Source of the DNA: Sphingosinicella sp. BN140058
GTDB lineage: Bacteria; Pseudomonadota; Alphaproteobacteria; Sphingomonadales; Sphingomonadaceae
Length of the DNA: 64,000 nucleotides
NCBI RefSeq assembly: GCF_004135585.1
Contig: NZ_CP035501.1
Span: 2,033,001-2,097,000, forward strand
Direction of reading: 5' to 3'
Shown piece after piece: positions 16,526 through 27,203 of the stretch. The notes under the pieces are model-generated. The model was not told the origin of the DNA. It made no database searches and saw only the letters and a program-made list of their open reading frames with translations. Every line of letters starts with the position of its first letter. Positions within the stretch are counted from its first letter, which is position 1. A program made the translations under genes and the position numbers.

Positions 16526-17191
16526 ATGCGGGTTCTGATCGTCGAGGACGAACCTAATCTGGGACGGCAGCTGCGTGCCACCCTGGAGGGCGCCGGCTAT
16601 GCCGTCGATCTCGCCACCGACGGCGAGGATGGCCATTATCTGGGGTCGACCGAAACCTACGACGCGATCATTCTCGATCTCGGCCTCCCCGAGGTGGACG
16701 GGCTCACCGTTCTCGATCGGTGGCGCAAGGACGGCATGGTGGTTCCGGTTCTGGTGCTGACCGCGCGCGACAGCTGGTCGGACAAGGTTGCCGGCCTCGA
16801 CGCCGGCGCAGACGATTATCTCGCCAAACCCTTTCAGACCGAAGAACTGATCGCGCGCCTCAGGGCGCTGATCCGCCGCGCTTCGGGCAACGCCTCGTCG
16901 GAGCTGACCGCCGGTGACGTGCGGCTCGACACCCGATCGGGCAAGGTGACGTTGAACGGCGAGCCGGTGAAGCTCACCGCGCAGGAGTATAAATTGCTCT
17001 CCTACCTGATGCACCACAAGGGCAAGGTCGTCTCCCGCACCGAGCTGATCGAGCATATCTACGATCAGGATTTCGATCGGGATTCGAACACGATCGAGGT
17101 GTTCGTCACCCGCATCCGCAAGAAGCTCGGCCCCGACGTGATCACCACCATCCGCGGCCTCGGCTACTCGCTGGAAGAGCCGATCGGCTGA
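16526..17191 (+). CDS. OmpR/PhoP-family response regulator
   Basis: 221-residue DNA-binding regulator. The receiver domain has the acidic pocket VEDE (Asp8/Glu9), phospho-acceptor Asp51 in ILDLGLPEVDG, Thr79 and Lys101 in DYLAKPF. The C-terminal winged helix (about 125-220) has the TAQEYKLLSYLM start and the DSNTIEVFVTRIRKKL recognition region. It is the partner of the kinase at 17247, 55 bases downstream. Motif order resembles PhoP/QseB types; the regulon cannot be told from the window. Confidence 0.95.
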   Translation: MRVLIVEDEPNLGRQLRATLEGAGYAVDLATDGEDGHYLGSTETYDAIILDLGLPEVDGLTVLDRWRKDGMVVPVLVLTARDSWSDKVAGLDAGADDYLAKPFQTEELIARLRALIRRASGNASSELTAGDVRLDTRSGKVTLNGEPVKLTAQEYKLLSYLMHHKGKVVSRTELIEHIYDQDFDRDSNTIEVFVTRIRKKLGPDVITTIRGLGYSLEEPIG

Positions 17192-17246
17192 GCTTGTCCG
17201 GCGACTGCCTTTCGCCGCGCGCGCGATCGCACCGCAGGAGCTGCCT

Positions 17247-18653
17247 GTGCTGAGCTGGCGCACGTTCAAGAACAAGGCCTCCGGCGGCACCGGATCTCTG
17301 ACGCGGCGGATGATCGTCGTGTCCGCGATCTGGATCCTGCTGCTGCTCGGCGTCGGCGGTTACGCGCTCGACCGCGTGCTCACCCGGGAACTCACCCGCT
17401 CGTTCGACGGCGGGCTCGAATATTCGCTGAATGCGCTGATTGCGTCGGCTGAGATCGGGCCCGACGGCGAGGCCTATCTCAACCGGCCGCCCGCCGACCA
17501 GCGCTTCATCGAGCCCAATTCCGGTTTGTATTTCCAGATCAGCGTCGCCGGCGGCAAGGCCGCGACCGGCGCCGCCGGCAATGTCGATCTCGATTTCCCG
17601 TCGCGCTCGCTCTGGGACCGCCGGCTGCAGGTGAGCAGCCGCCACAATGATTTCGATGTCCACGTCTACAACAGCCAGGAATTCCCGGACGAAACGCTGC
17701 GCATCGTCGAGCGCGACGTGCGCATCCCGGGGTCTGCCCTCCGCTGGCGGTTCCAGGTCGCGCAGAACCGGGAGATCCTCGACGATCAGATCGACGAACT
17801 GCGCAAGACATTGGTCCGCGCCTTCGGCGTGCTCGGCTTCGGCCTGCTCGTGCTCGCCGCGCTTCAGGCGGTCTACGGGCTATGGCCCCTGCGCCGCGTG
17901 CGGCAGGCGATCGTCGCGATTCGCTCCGGCGAGCGCTCGCGGATCGACGAGCGCTTCCCGCGAGAGATCGAGCCGCTCAAGGACGAGCTGAACGCCTTGC
18001 TCGCGCATAACGAGCAGCAGGCGGAAGAAGCGAGGACCCACGCCGGCAATCTCGCCCATGCGCTCAAGACTCCGCTCACCGTCATCACCAATGCGGCAAC
18101 GGCGGGCAGTACCGACCTGCCGGAAACGGTGTGCCGCGAGGCGACGACGATGCGTCGCCAGGTCGATCACCACCTCGCCCGCGCCCGTGCGATCGGCCGC
18201 CGATCGAGCACGCAGGCCCGCTCCGACGTCTGGCCCGCTTTGGTCTCGGTCGAACGGGCGGTGAGCAGGCTGTATGAAAATGTGACGATCGATCTCGCCG
18301 GCGACAAGAAGGCGGCGGTTCGGGTCGAACGTCAGGATCTCGACGAGATGCTCGGCAACCTGATCGAGAATGCCGCCAAATATGGCGGCGGCCGGGTCTT
18401 CGTGACGGTGAAGACGACGCCCAAATGCGTCGAGGTCGAAGTCGAAGACGACGGCACCGGGATCCCGGAGGCGGAACGGGTCTCGATCTTCGCGCGCGGC
18501 GCGCGGCTGGACACCGGCAAGCCCGGCACCGGCCTCGGCCTCGCGATCGTTCGCGATGTCGCCGAAATCTACGGCGGCGGTATCGCGCTCGAGGAAAGCG
18601 AGGATCTGGGCGGCCTGCTCGCGCGGCTGAAACTGCCGCTCTGCGCGGCGTAA
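17247..18653 (+). CDS. Sensor histidine kinase, PhoQ/EnvZ-like
   Basis: 468-residue inner-membrane kinase. Transmembrane helices lie near 22-45 and 190-214, bounding a periplasmic sensor domain of about 145 residues. A HAMP-like linker follows, then the H-box with phospho-acceptor His271 (AHALKTPLTVI). The N box is NLIENAAKYG, and G boxes are EDDGTGIPEAE and GTGLGLAI. HALKTPL is the variant seen in PhoQ-type kinases. Start GTG 17247 has AGGAG at 17236-17240. It forms a two-gene operon with the regulator; the upstream PepSY gene may feed into signalling. Confidence 0.94.
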   Translation: MLSWRTFKNKASGGTGSLTRRMIVVSAIWILLLLGVGGYALDRVLTRELTRSFDGGLEYSLNALIASAEIGPDGEAYLNRPPADQRFIEPNSGLYFQISVAGGKAATGAAGNVDLDFPSRSLWDRRLQVSSRHNDFDVHVYNSQEFPDETLRIVERDVRIPGSALRWRFQVAQNREILDDQIDELRKTLVRAFGVLGFGLLVLAALQAVYGLWPLRRVRQAIVAIRSGERSRIDERFPREIEPLKDELNALLAHNEQQAEEARTHAGNLAHALKTPLTVITNAATAGSTDLPETVCREATTMRRQVDHHLARARAIGRRSSTQARSDVWPALVSVERAVSRLYENVTIDLAGDKKAAVRVERQDLDEMLGNLIENAAKYGGGRVFVTVKTTPKCVEVEVEDDGTGIPEAERVSIFARGARLDTGKPGTGLGLAIVRDVAEIYGGGIALEESEDLGGLLARLKLPLCAA

Positions 18654-18727
18654 CGGCCCGCCTGCCCGGCCATCACTTTCACCCCAGCAGCCTTGCCTTT
18701 TGCGAAGGCAGCGCGCACATCGCGCGC

Positions 18728-19741
18728 GTGAGCGCCACCGTCCATCCCATCGGTTCCGCACGCGCCCCGTCGCTCGATCCGATGATCCAGCTGGTCGCCG
18801 CGGACCTCCATCACGTCAACAGCGTCATCCTCGACCGGATGCAGAGCGACGTCTCCCTCATTCCAGAGCTTGCCGGTCATCTGATCGCCGGCGGCGGCAA
18901 GCGGATGCGGCCGATGCTGACTCTCGCCTGCGCCAGGCTGCTGGACTATGGCGGTGCCCGCCACCACAAGCTCGCCGCCGCCGTGGAGTTCATCCATACC
19001 GCCACCCTGCTCCACGACGATGTCGTCGACGGTTCGGGCCTGCGCCGCGGCCGCCGCACCGCCAACATCATCTGGGGCAACCCGGCCAGCGTGCTGGTCG
19101 GCGACTTTCTGTTCTCGCGCAGCTTCGAACTGATGGTGGAGGACGGCAGCCTCAAGGTGCTGCGGATCCTGTCGCGCGCTTCCAACGTGATCGCGGAAGG
19201 CGAGGTCAACCAGCTCACCGCCCAGCGCCGCGTCGAGACCGGCGAAGACCAGTATCTCGAGATCATCAGCGCCAAGACCGCCGCTTTGTTCGCCGCCGCG
19301 TGCCGGATCGCGGCGGTCGTCGCCGAGCGCGATGAAGCGGCCGAGCAGGCGCTCGACAGCTATGGCCGCAATCTCGGCATCGCCTTTCAGCTGATCGACG
19401 ACGCGATCGACTACGTCTCCGACGCGGAGACGATGGGCAAGGGCGTCGGCGACGATTTCCGCGACGGCAAGATCACCCTGCCGGTGATCCTGGCCTTTGC
19501 GCGCGGCGACGAGGACGAGCGCCGCTTCTGGCGGGCAGCGATGGAAGGAAGCCGCACCAGCGACGAGGATCTCGCCCATGCGACCGGCTTGCTGCACCGG
19601 CACCGCGCCATCGAGGACAGCATCGCTCGGGCGCGGACCTATGGTCAGCGCGCGATCGACGCGCTTGGCCCGTTCCCGAACGGCAGCGCCAAGGCGGCTC
19701 TGGTCGAAGCGGTCGAGTTCGCGATCTCCCGCGCCTACTGA
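18728..19741 (+). CDS. ispB: All-trans long-chain polyprenyl diphosphate synthase
   Basis: 337-residue prenyltransferase building the octa- to decaprenyl side chain of ubiquinone. The first Asp-rich motif is HDDVVD and the second is LIDDAIDYV, with GGGKRMRPML and GEVNQL as further family signatures. The simple DDxxD first motif (no two-residue insert) and the length near 335 mark a long-chain enzyme, unlike the short-chain ispA at 57885. Start GTG 18728 (VSATVHPI) gives the usual length. Chain length (8, 9 or 10 units) is not readable; Q10 is usual in sphingomonads. Confidence 0.93.
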   Translation: MSATVHPIGSARAPSLDPMIQLVAADLHHVNSVILDRMQSDVSLIPELAGHLIAGGGKRMRPMLTLACARLLDYGGARHHKLAAAVEFIHTATLLHDDVVDGSGLRRGRRTANIIWGNPASVLVGDFLFSRSFELMVEDGSLKVLRILSRASNVIAEGEVNQLTAQRRVETGEDQYLEIISAKTAALFAAACRIAAVVAERDEAAEQALDSYGRNLGIAFQLIDDAIDYVSDAETMGKGVGDDFRDGKITLPVILAFARGDEDERRFWRAAMEGSRTSDEDLAHATGLLHRHRAIEDSIARARTYGQRAIDALGPFPNGSAKAALVEAVEFAISRAY

Positions 19742-19764
19742 CCGCACGGCGCGGCTCCAGACTC

Positions 19765-19800
19765 AAGAAAACGGCCCCGCCGCGACGCGCGGCGGGGCCG
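19765..19800 (-). terminator. Rho-independent terminator for the 19830 gene
   Basis: A 13-bp perfect stem (19772-19784 with 19788-19800) and a 3-nt loop is followed on the minus strand by TTTTCTT. It lies 29 bases beyond the stop of the small minus-strand gene and also separates it from ispB. Confidence 0.9.
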
Positions 19801-19829
19801 AAACCGCATCCGATCGCCGGAATCGAAGC

Positions 19830-20150
19830 TTAGTCGACGAATTTGGCCGGCGCCGGGTCGCTGGCCGGAAAAGTCTCGTCGATCGCTTCGTCGGTGGCGC
19901 TCCACCGCTCCGGCGGATCCCGCATCGAGTCCGCGCCTGCATCGCGGGCGGCACCGGAATGGCCGACCACGCCCTCCGCGCCGTCTCCCGCCAGCGCAGC
20001 GCTGCCCGCGCGGTGCAGCGGCCGGGTGCCGCCGCCCCAAAGCGTCGCAAGCCCGCCGCGGCTGCGGACGAGTTGCACCGCATAATAGCCAAGACCGGCA
20101 GCGGCGGCCGCAGCCACGCCGACGATCGTACGATTACGGCTCCACGCCAT
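19830..20150 (-). CDS. Small membrane protein with DEAIDETFPASDP tail
   Basis: 106-residue protein with one N-terminal membrane helix ([21 protein letters not shown]) and a hydrophilic remainder. Near the C terminus it has WSATDEAIDETFPASDPAP, a motif I recognise as recurrent in small sphingomonad proteins of unknown function. Start ATG 20150 follows GGGAGG, which decides it over a TTG two codons upstream. Divergent from pncC. Function unknown; the tail motif is usually terminal and conserved, hinting at a protein-interaction or processing signal. Confidence 0.8.
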   Translation of the reverse strand: MAWSRNRTIVGVAAAAAAGLGYYAVQLVRSRGGLATLWGGGTRPLHRAGSAALAGDGAEGVVGHSGAARDAGADSMRDPPERWSATDEAIDETFPASDPAPAKFVD

Positions 20151-20353
20151 GCTCAAACCTCCCTGTCAAAATCGGGGATCGCGTTCTCCGCGCCCCCAAA
20201 TGTCCGCTTGCTGCATCAATGCCGCATTGCTGGCAAGACGCACGCCCGCGGGCGAAATCAAGTTCGAAGCCAGCAAGTGACTCCATCCTTGCTGCCGGGA
20301 ACATTCGGGCCGAGCGCCGGGTTCCCTGTGCCAAACGACCCGGCGAGGACGCC

Positions 20354-20850
20354 TTGAACGACACCGAGACCCTTTCTCCGCTCCTGCCGAACGAAACCGA
20401 GGAGGCCACAAGGCGCCTGCTTGCCAAGGCCTGCGAGCGCGATCTGATGTTCGCCACCGCCGAAAGCTGCACCGGCGGGATGCTCGCGTCCCTCCTCACC
20501 GACGTGAAAGGCGTCGCCCATGCCTTCGATCGCGGCTTCGTCACCTACACCAACGAAGCCAAGGCGGAGATGCTCGGCGTGCCGATCGCCCTGATCGACG
20601 ACAAGGGCGCCGTCTCGAAAGAGGTGGCGATCGCCATGGCCGAAGGCGCGCTGACGCGCTCGCGCGCCAACATCGCTCTGTCGATCACCGGCTTTGCCGA
20701 CTTCGGCGATGAACCGGGCCTGGTTCATTTCGGCTGCGCCCGGGCCGGACGCACCACCCTCCACCGCGAGGAGCATTTCGGCCCCGGCGGCCGCGGTGCT
20801 ACACGCGTCAAATGCATGCAAACGGCAATTGAAATGATGACGGAGATGCT

Positions 20851-20854
<4 letters not shown>
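20354..20854 (+). CDS. pncC: CinA C-terminal family nicotinamide-nucleotide amidase
   Basis: 166-residue single-domain CinA/PncC protein that deamidates NMN to nicotinate mononucleotide for NAD salvage. The signature TAESCTGGMLASLLT with catalytic Ser/Cys region is near residues 35-50, followed by GVPIALIDDKGAVSKEVA. The start is inferred as TTG 20354 with GAGGACGCC upstream, as no suitably placed ATG exists; an ATG at 20219 would add 45 implausible residues. The stop overlaps the GTG start of nadE (GTGA), which strongly supports an NAD-metabolism operon. Confidence 0.85.
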
Positions 20855-22914
<2,060 letters not shown>

Positions 22915-22992
22915 TCCGCGCGTCGATTCGGGTACGGCGCCGAAACGGTCCAGCTTAGAGCTGATGCAAATCAACGTGAATCATGCTGCACT

Positions 22993-23007
22993 GCAGGAAC
23001 TTCCTGC
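22993..23007. promoter_or_regulatory. Palindromic operator candidate upstream of the GT-UGM fusion
   Basis: GCAGGAACTTCCTGC is a perfect inverted repeat around a central C, 50 bases before the TTG start at 23057. The position suits an operator or mRNA leader hairpin. No regulator is identified. Confidence 0.4.
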
Positions 23008-23056
23008 GGTGGAGGCACGTTGTTGAAGGTGTCCAGAAACTAAGGGGAATCCTTCG

Positions 23057-25417
23057 TTGATCACCTTGTCCACCGCCTCCAAGCTGGGGCAGAGCCAGTC
23101 CGCGCCCCAGATCGCCGATACCCACACGCTGATCTGCTTTTCTCATCTGCGGTGGAACTTCGTCTTTCAACGACCTCAGCATCTTATGAGTCGATTCGCG
23201 GCGGATCGTCGCGTCATTTACTGGGAAGAACCCGAAGTCGCCGCCGAAGGCTGCGAGCCTGCGCTCGGCGTCCGCACCTGCGCCGAAACCGGCGTCATCG
23301 TGGTCACGCCCTCCTTGCCTGAAACGCTCGATGAATCTGGACGCACCGCGGCGCTCAAGACCCTGCTGAACGGCTATCTGGCCGGCGAGCAGGGCCCGTT
23401 CGTTCGCTGGTATTATACGCCGATGATGCTGCCTTTCTCGCGGCACGTGGAATCGATCTGCACCGTCTATGATTGCATGGACGAGCTTGCCAACTTCCGC
23501 TTCGCGCCGCCGCAGTTGCTGACCCTCGAGCAGGAGCTGATCGACGCCGCCGATGTCGTCTTCACCGGCGGCTACAGCCTCTACGAGGCGAAGAAGGACC
23601 GTCACGCCAACATCCATCCCTTCCCGTCCAGCGTCGACCGGGCCCATTTCGCCCGCGCCCGCGCGATGGACGCCAGCCCCGACGATCAGGCGCCGATCGG
23701 CCGCCCGCGCCTCGGCTTCTACGGCGTCATCGACGAGCGCATGAACCTCGATCTGATCGCCGCCGTCGCGGACAGCCATCCCGAATGGTCGATCGTGATG
23801 GTCGGACCGGTCGTGAAGATCGATCCCGCCGACCTGCCGCTGCGCGCCAACATCCATTATGTCGGCGGCAAATCGTACGAGGAGCTCCCGGTCTATCTCG
23901 GCGGCTGGGACGTCGCCCTGATGCCGTTCGCGATCAACGAATCGACCAAGTTCATCTCGCCGACCAAGACTCCGGAATATCTGGCCGGCGGCCGGCCGGT
24001 GGTCTCGACGCCGATCACCGACGTGATCCGCCACTATAGCGATCTCGAGGCCGTCTTCATTGCCGACGGCACCGAAGCCTTCATCCAGGCTTGCGAGAAG
24101 GCGCTCGATCTGTCGCGCACCGAAGGCGAGTGGCTCGCCGAGGTCGATGCGAAGCTCGCCAACATCAGCTGGGACACGACCTATGCCCGAATGGCCGGCC
24201 TGGTCCGCGAAGCGATCAAGGTGCCGACCGCCGGCCCCAACATCGTCAAGGCGCATACCCGCAAGAAATACGACTATCTGGTCGTCGGTGCGGGCTTCGC
24301 CGGATCGGTGCTGGCCGAGCGGCTCGCCAGCCAGCACGACGCCAAGGTGCTCGTCATCGACAAGCGCCCGCATATCGCCGGCAACGCCTACGACCATCTC
24401 GACGAGGCCGGCCTGCTGATCCACCAATACGGCCCGCACATCTTCCACGCCAATTCGGACGAGATCGTCGACTATCTGTCGAAGTTCACGGCGTGGCGCC
24501 CCTACGAGCACAAGGTGCTCGCCGAAGTGCGCGGCAAGCTGGTGCCGATCCCGATCAACCGCACCACCTTGAACGCCTTGTTCGATCTCGATCTCAAGAC
24601 CGACGAGGACGCTGCGGCCTATCTCGCCTCGCGAGCGGAGCCGGTGGCGGAAATCAAGACTTCGGAAGACGTGGTGATCTCGGCCGTCGGTCGCGAGCTC
24701 TACGAGCTCTTCTTCCAGGGCTATACCCGCAAGCAGTGGGGCATCGATCCGAGCGGCCTCGACAAGGCGGTGACGGCGCGGATCCCCACCCGGACCAACA
24801 CCGACGACCGCTATTTCGGCGACAAGCATCAGATCATGCCGAAGGACGGGTATACCGCGATGTTCAACCGGATGCTGGAGCATCCGAACATCGATGTCCT
24901 GCTCTCGACCGATTACAAGGACATCATGAGCGAGGTCGATGCCGGCCACATCGTCTTCACCGGTCCGATCGACGAGTTCTTCGACTTCCGTTACGGCAAA
25001 TTGCCCTATCGGAGCCTGCGTTTCGAGCACAAGATCCTCGACCAGGAGGAGTTCCAGCCGGTCGCGGTGGTGAACTACCCGAACCCGCAGGTGCCCTATA
25101 CCCGGATTACCGAGTACAAGTATCTGACCGGGCAGGAGCACGAGAAGACGAGCATCACCTACGAATATCCGAGCGCGGAGGGCGATCCCTATTATCCGAT
25201 CCCGCGGCCGGAGAATCAGGAGCTGTTCAAGAAGTACGAAGCGCTTGCGGACGCGACCCCGAACGTGACGTTCGTCGGCCGTCTCGCGACATACCGCTAC
25301 TACAATATGGATCAGGTCGTCGGGCAGGCGCTTTCCGCCTTCCGCAAGATCGACGCCAGGCGGCAGGCCGCCAAGGCCGCCAACGAAGGCTCGATCTGGA
25401 CCGAAGCCGCCGAATAA
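23057..25417 (+). CDS. Glycosyltransferase-UDP-galactopyranose mutase fusion
   Basis: 786-residue fusion. Residues 1-395 form a GT-B-type glycosyltransferase (opening CFSHLRWNFVFQRPQHLMSRF, then ESTKFISPTKTPEYLAGGRPVV as nucleotide-sugar site). From about 404 the flavoenzyme UDP-galactopyranose mutase starts with KYDYLVVGAGFAGSVLAERL (FAD GxGxxG), YGPHIFHAN, FFQGYTRKQWG and the C-terminal GRLATYRYYNMDQVVGQAL, all family hallmarks. Mutase makes UDP-galactofuranose. Start TTG 23057 follows AAGGGG. The linker is in one frame with no stop. The fused transferase may use the Galf donor directly (inference). Terminator at 25440. No neighbouring polysaccharide export genes are seen. Confidence 0.92.
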   Translation: MITLSTASKLGQSQSAPQIADTHTLICFSHLRWNFVFQRPQHLMSRFAADRRVIYWEEPEVAAEGCEPALGVRTCAETGVIVVTPSLPETLDESGRTAALKTLLNGYLAGEQGPFVRWYYTPMMLPFSRHVESICTVYDCMDELANFRFAPPQLLTLEQELIDAADVVFTGGYSLYEAKKDRHANIHPFPSSVDRAHFARARAMDASPDDQAPIGRPRLGFYGVIDERMNLDLIAAVADSHPEWSIVMVGPVVKIDPADLPLRANIHYVGGKSYEELPVYLGGWDVALMPFAINESTKFISPTKTPEYLAGGRPVVSTPITDVIRHYSDLEAVFIADGTEAFIQACEKALDLSRTEGEWLAEVDAKLANISWDTTYARMAGLVREAIKVPTAGPNIVKAHTRKKYDYLVVGAGFAGSVLAERLASQHDAKVLVIDKRPHIAGNAYDHLDEAGLLIHQYGPHIFHANSDEIVDYLSKFTAWRPYEHKVLAEVRGKLVPIPINRTTLNALFDLDLKTDEDAAAYLASRAEPVAEIKTSEDVVISAVGRELYELFFQGYTRKQWGIDPSGLDKAVTARIPTRTNTDDRYFGDKHQIMPKDGYTAMFNRMLEHPNIDVLLSTDYKDIMSEVDAGHIVFTGPIDEFFDFRYGKLPYRSLRFEHKILDQEEFQPVAVVNYPNPQVPYTRITEYKYLTGQEHEKTSITYEYPSAEGDPYYPIPRPENQELFKKYEALADATPNVTFVGRLATYRYYNMDQVVGQALSAFRKIDARRQAAKAANEGSIWTEAAE

Positions 25418-25439
25418 GGCGGTCGATCGAAGGACACGG

Positions 25440-25470
25440 AAGGGCCCGCGCGAGCGGGCCCTTTTCGTTT
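25440..25470 (+). terminator. Rho-independent terminator after the GT-UGM fusion
   Basis: A 10-bp stem (AAGGGCCCGC, GCGGGCCCTT) with loop GCGA, a stable GNRA-type tetraloop, is followed by TTCGTTT. Confidence 0.9.
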
Positions 25471-25504
25471 GTGCCCGGAGTGCGGAGCCGAACCTTTCCG
25501 GGCG

Positions 25505-25810
25505 TCATACGAACTTCGGGATGGGTCCGAGCTGGGGCGTGGTGTCGCCGCCGAGATCGAGAAAGACCTCGTCCACATAGCACCACCCCCAGCCTTCGGG
25601 CGGGTCATAGCCCTCGATGATCGGGTGGTGGCTCTGGTGGAAGTGCGCGGTCGCATGCTTGTTCGGCGATTGATCGCAGCAGCCGACATGGCCGCACGAC
25701 CGGCAGATCCGCAGATGCACCCACCAGTCGCCGGTCGTCAGGCACTCTTCGCAGCCGCGCGCACTGGGCGTGACCTTGTTGATCGTGGTCACGTGCCTGC
25801 ATCCCGCCAT
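25505..25810 (-). CDS. UBP-type zinc-finger protein
   Basis: 101-residue protein composed almost wholly of a ZnF-UBP domain. The order CRHV...CEEC...WVHLRICRSCGHVGCCD...KHATAHFHQSHHP reproduces the Cys/His pattern of the eukaryotic USP/HDAC6 ubiquitin-binding finger. Start ATG 25810 follows GGAGG; an ATG further upstream at 25864 lacks an SD. Bacterial stand-alone versions are known but their ligand is not; they may bind a free C-terminal Gly-Gly. It ends 36 bases past the opposing terminator and starts 58 bases after the alkaline phosphatase stop, so both may share a transcript. Confidence 0.9.
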   Translation of the reverse strand: MAGCRHVTTINKVTPSARGCEECLTTGDWWVHLRICRSCGHVGCCDQSPNKHATAHFHQSHHPIIEGYDPPEGWGWCYVDEVFLDLGGDTTPQLGPIPKFV

Positions 25811-25868
25811 CACATCCTCCGCTCGTCGCCGACGCTGAATCGCCCCGCCTGCCGGAAGAGGCAACCGC

Positions 25869-27008
25869 TTATTCGTCGCGCGTCCAACCCAATGCGCGCA
25901 GCATCACGTCGAACAGGCGGGTGTTGGGAAAAAAGCCGCGAACCTGTTCTGCACCTGGTCCGGACGCCGCCGCAATGACCTCCTCGCCGGTATGGGTATC
26001 GTCGACCGAGATGATCTCGTTGCTCGCGGCGGTGACCCCGGGCTTGGCTGCTTCACGCGCAAATTGCTCTGCAAGCGGCGTTTCCCGGCTGCCCCCGCCC
26101 ATGCGGAGCCCGAAGCTGTGATCGGCGGTGAACAGGATCAATGTGTCCTTGCCGGCGGAGGCGCTAATCCGGCGGATCATGTCGTCCATCTCGACGACGT
26201 GGCGCAGGCCCTTATGCGGATCGTCGGTGTGCATGTCCCACTCGACCATCAGGAAGTAGCCCTTCGGGTTGCGGGCGAGCGCCTGGAGCGTCGCCTCCAC
26301 CGCAGGGATCGGCGCAAAATCCGAATCCCGCAGGATTGCGGCACGATCGGTGCCCCGAACGGCCGCGGGATCGTCACCAAAACGATAGCCCGCCGCGGTG
26401 AACGCCTTCTCCGCCGTGGTCCCGCGCCCGGCAAAGGCCTCGGACGCATCCGCCCGGCCACGCCCGATCAGGATGTCGACTCCGTTCCCGAAGCGCGGCG
26501 CCAGCAGCTGACGGAAGATCTCGTCCTTGTCCTTGCGCGCCGCGACGTGCGCGTAGCAGGCGGCTGGTGTCGCATCCCAGATCGGCATGTTGGTGACGAT
26601 GCCCGTCGAAAGGCCGCGCTGCTCGGCATATTCCATCAGCGTCTTGACCGGAACCACCGCTCCGCCGGACGGCGAAGGCACTACCGACACCATGGCGTTG
26701 TCGGTCTTGTGGCCGGTCATGATCGCCGTCATTCCCGCGGCCGAGTCCGTCACCCACTGATTCCGCGCGGACGTGTCGGACAGGCCGACATTGGGCATGG
26801 ACTGGATGAACAACGATTGCGGGCGGTCATGCGCCATGATCCCGGCGGCGCTGAGCGTCGGCACACCCCCGGCATCGCCCAGAAACACGATCACGTTGCG
26901 GGCGGTCTGCGCCTGCGCCGCAGCACCGGCGAGCGATGCGCCACCCGCGAGCAGCCCCCGGAGCACGGCGCTGCGCGCGCGCGAACTCTTCCTGCAACTT
27001 CCACTCAC
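25869..27008 (-). CDS. Alkaline phosphatase, PhoA family, secreted
   Basis: 379-residue metallo-phosphomonoesterase. After a signal region (SAVLRGLLAGGASLAGAAAQAQ, Arg pair upstream compatible with Tat) it has metal ligand Asp in FLGDAGG, nucleophile Ser in VTDSAAGMTAIMTG, EWDMHTDD, FTADHS and the late His in DDTHTGEEV. These match the PhoA superfamily order. Start is GTG 27008, with GGGAGCAAGCGA before it. It releases phosphate from organic esters in the periplasm. A Pho box was not seen. It lies between two sugar-enzyme fusions. Confidence 0.9.
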   Translation of the reverse strand: MSGSCRKSSRARSAVLRGLLAGGASLAGAAAQAQTARNVIVFLGDAGGVPTLSAAGIMAHDRPQSLFIQSMPNVGLSDTSARNQWVTDSAAGMTAIMTGHKTDNAMVSVVPSPSGGAVVPVKTLMEYAEQRGLSTGIVTNMPIWDATPAACYAHVAARKDKDEIFRQLLAPRFGNGVDILIGRGRADASEAFAGRGTTAEKAFTAAGYRFGDDPAAVRGTDRAAILRDSDFAPIPAVEATLQALARNPKGYFLMVEWDMHTDDPHKGLRHVVEMDDMIRRISASAGKDTLILFTADHSFGLRMGGGSRETPLAEQFAREAAKPGVTAASNEIISVDDTHTGEEVIAAASGPGAEQVRGFFPNTRLFDVMLRALGWTRDE

Positions 27009-27203
27009 TCGCTTGCTCCCTCGTATCACGCGCCCGGATCCGGTGATGCCGCTGCGTCGCTTCCGCCTTCTGGCAAAAACGCGGCGAGCGGCCAACGCCC
27101 GATCGCGTTGCCCTAGGAGCCTGGGTTTACACTTCCGTGACGATGTGCGGACCTCAAGCCAGGGCGCGGACCGGCAGACCCCGACCGGCGCGTCGGCGGC
27201 GGC

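Noticed and set aside
22955..25141. 728-codon minus-strand ORF opposite the GT-UGM fusion
   Set aside because: Shadow frame; the plus strand shows two complete enzyme domains.
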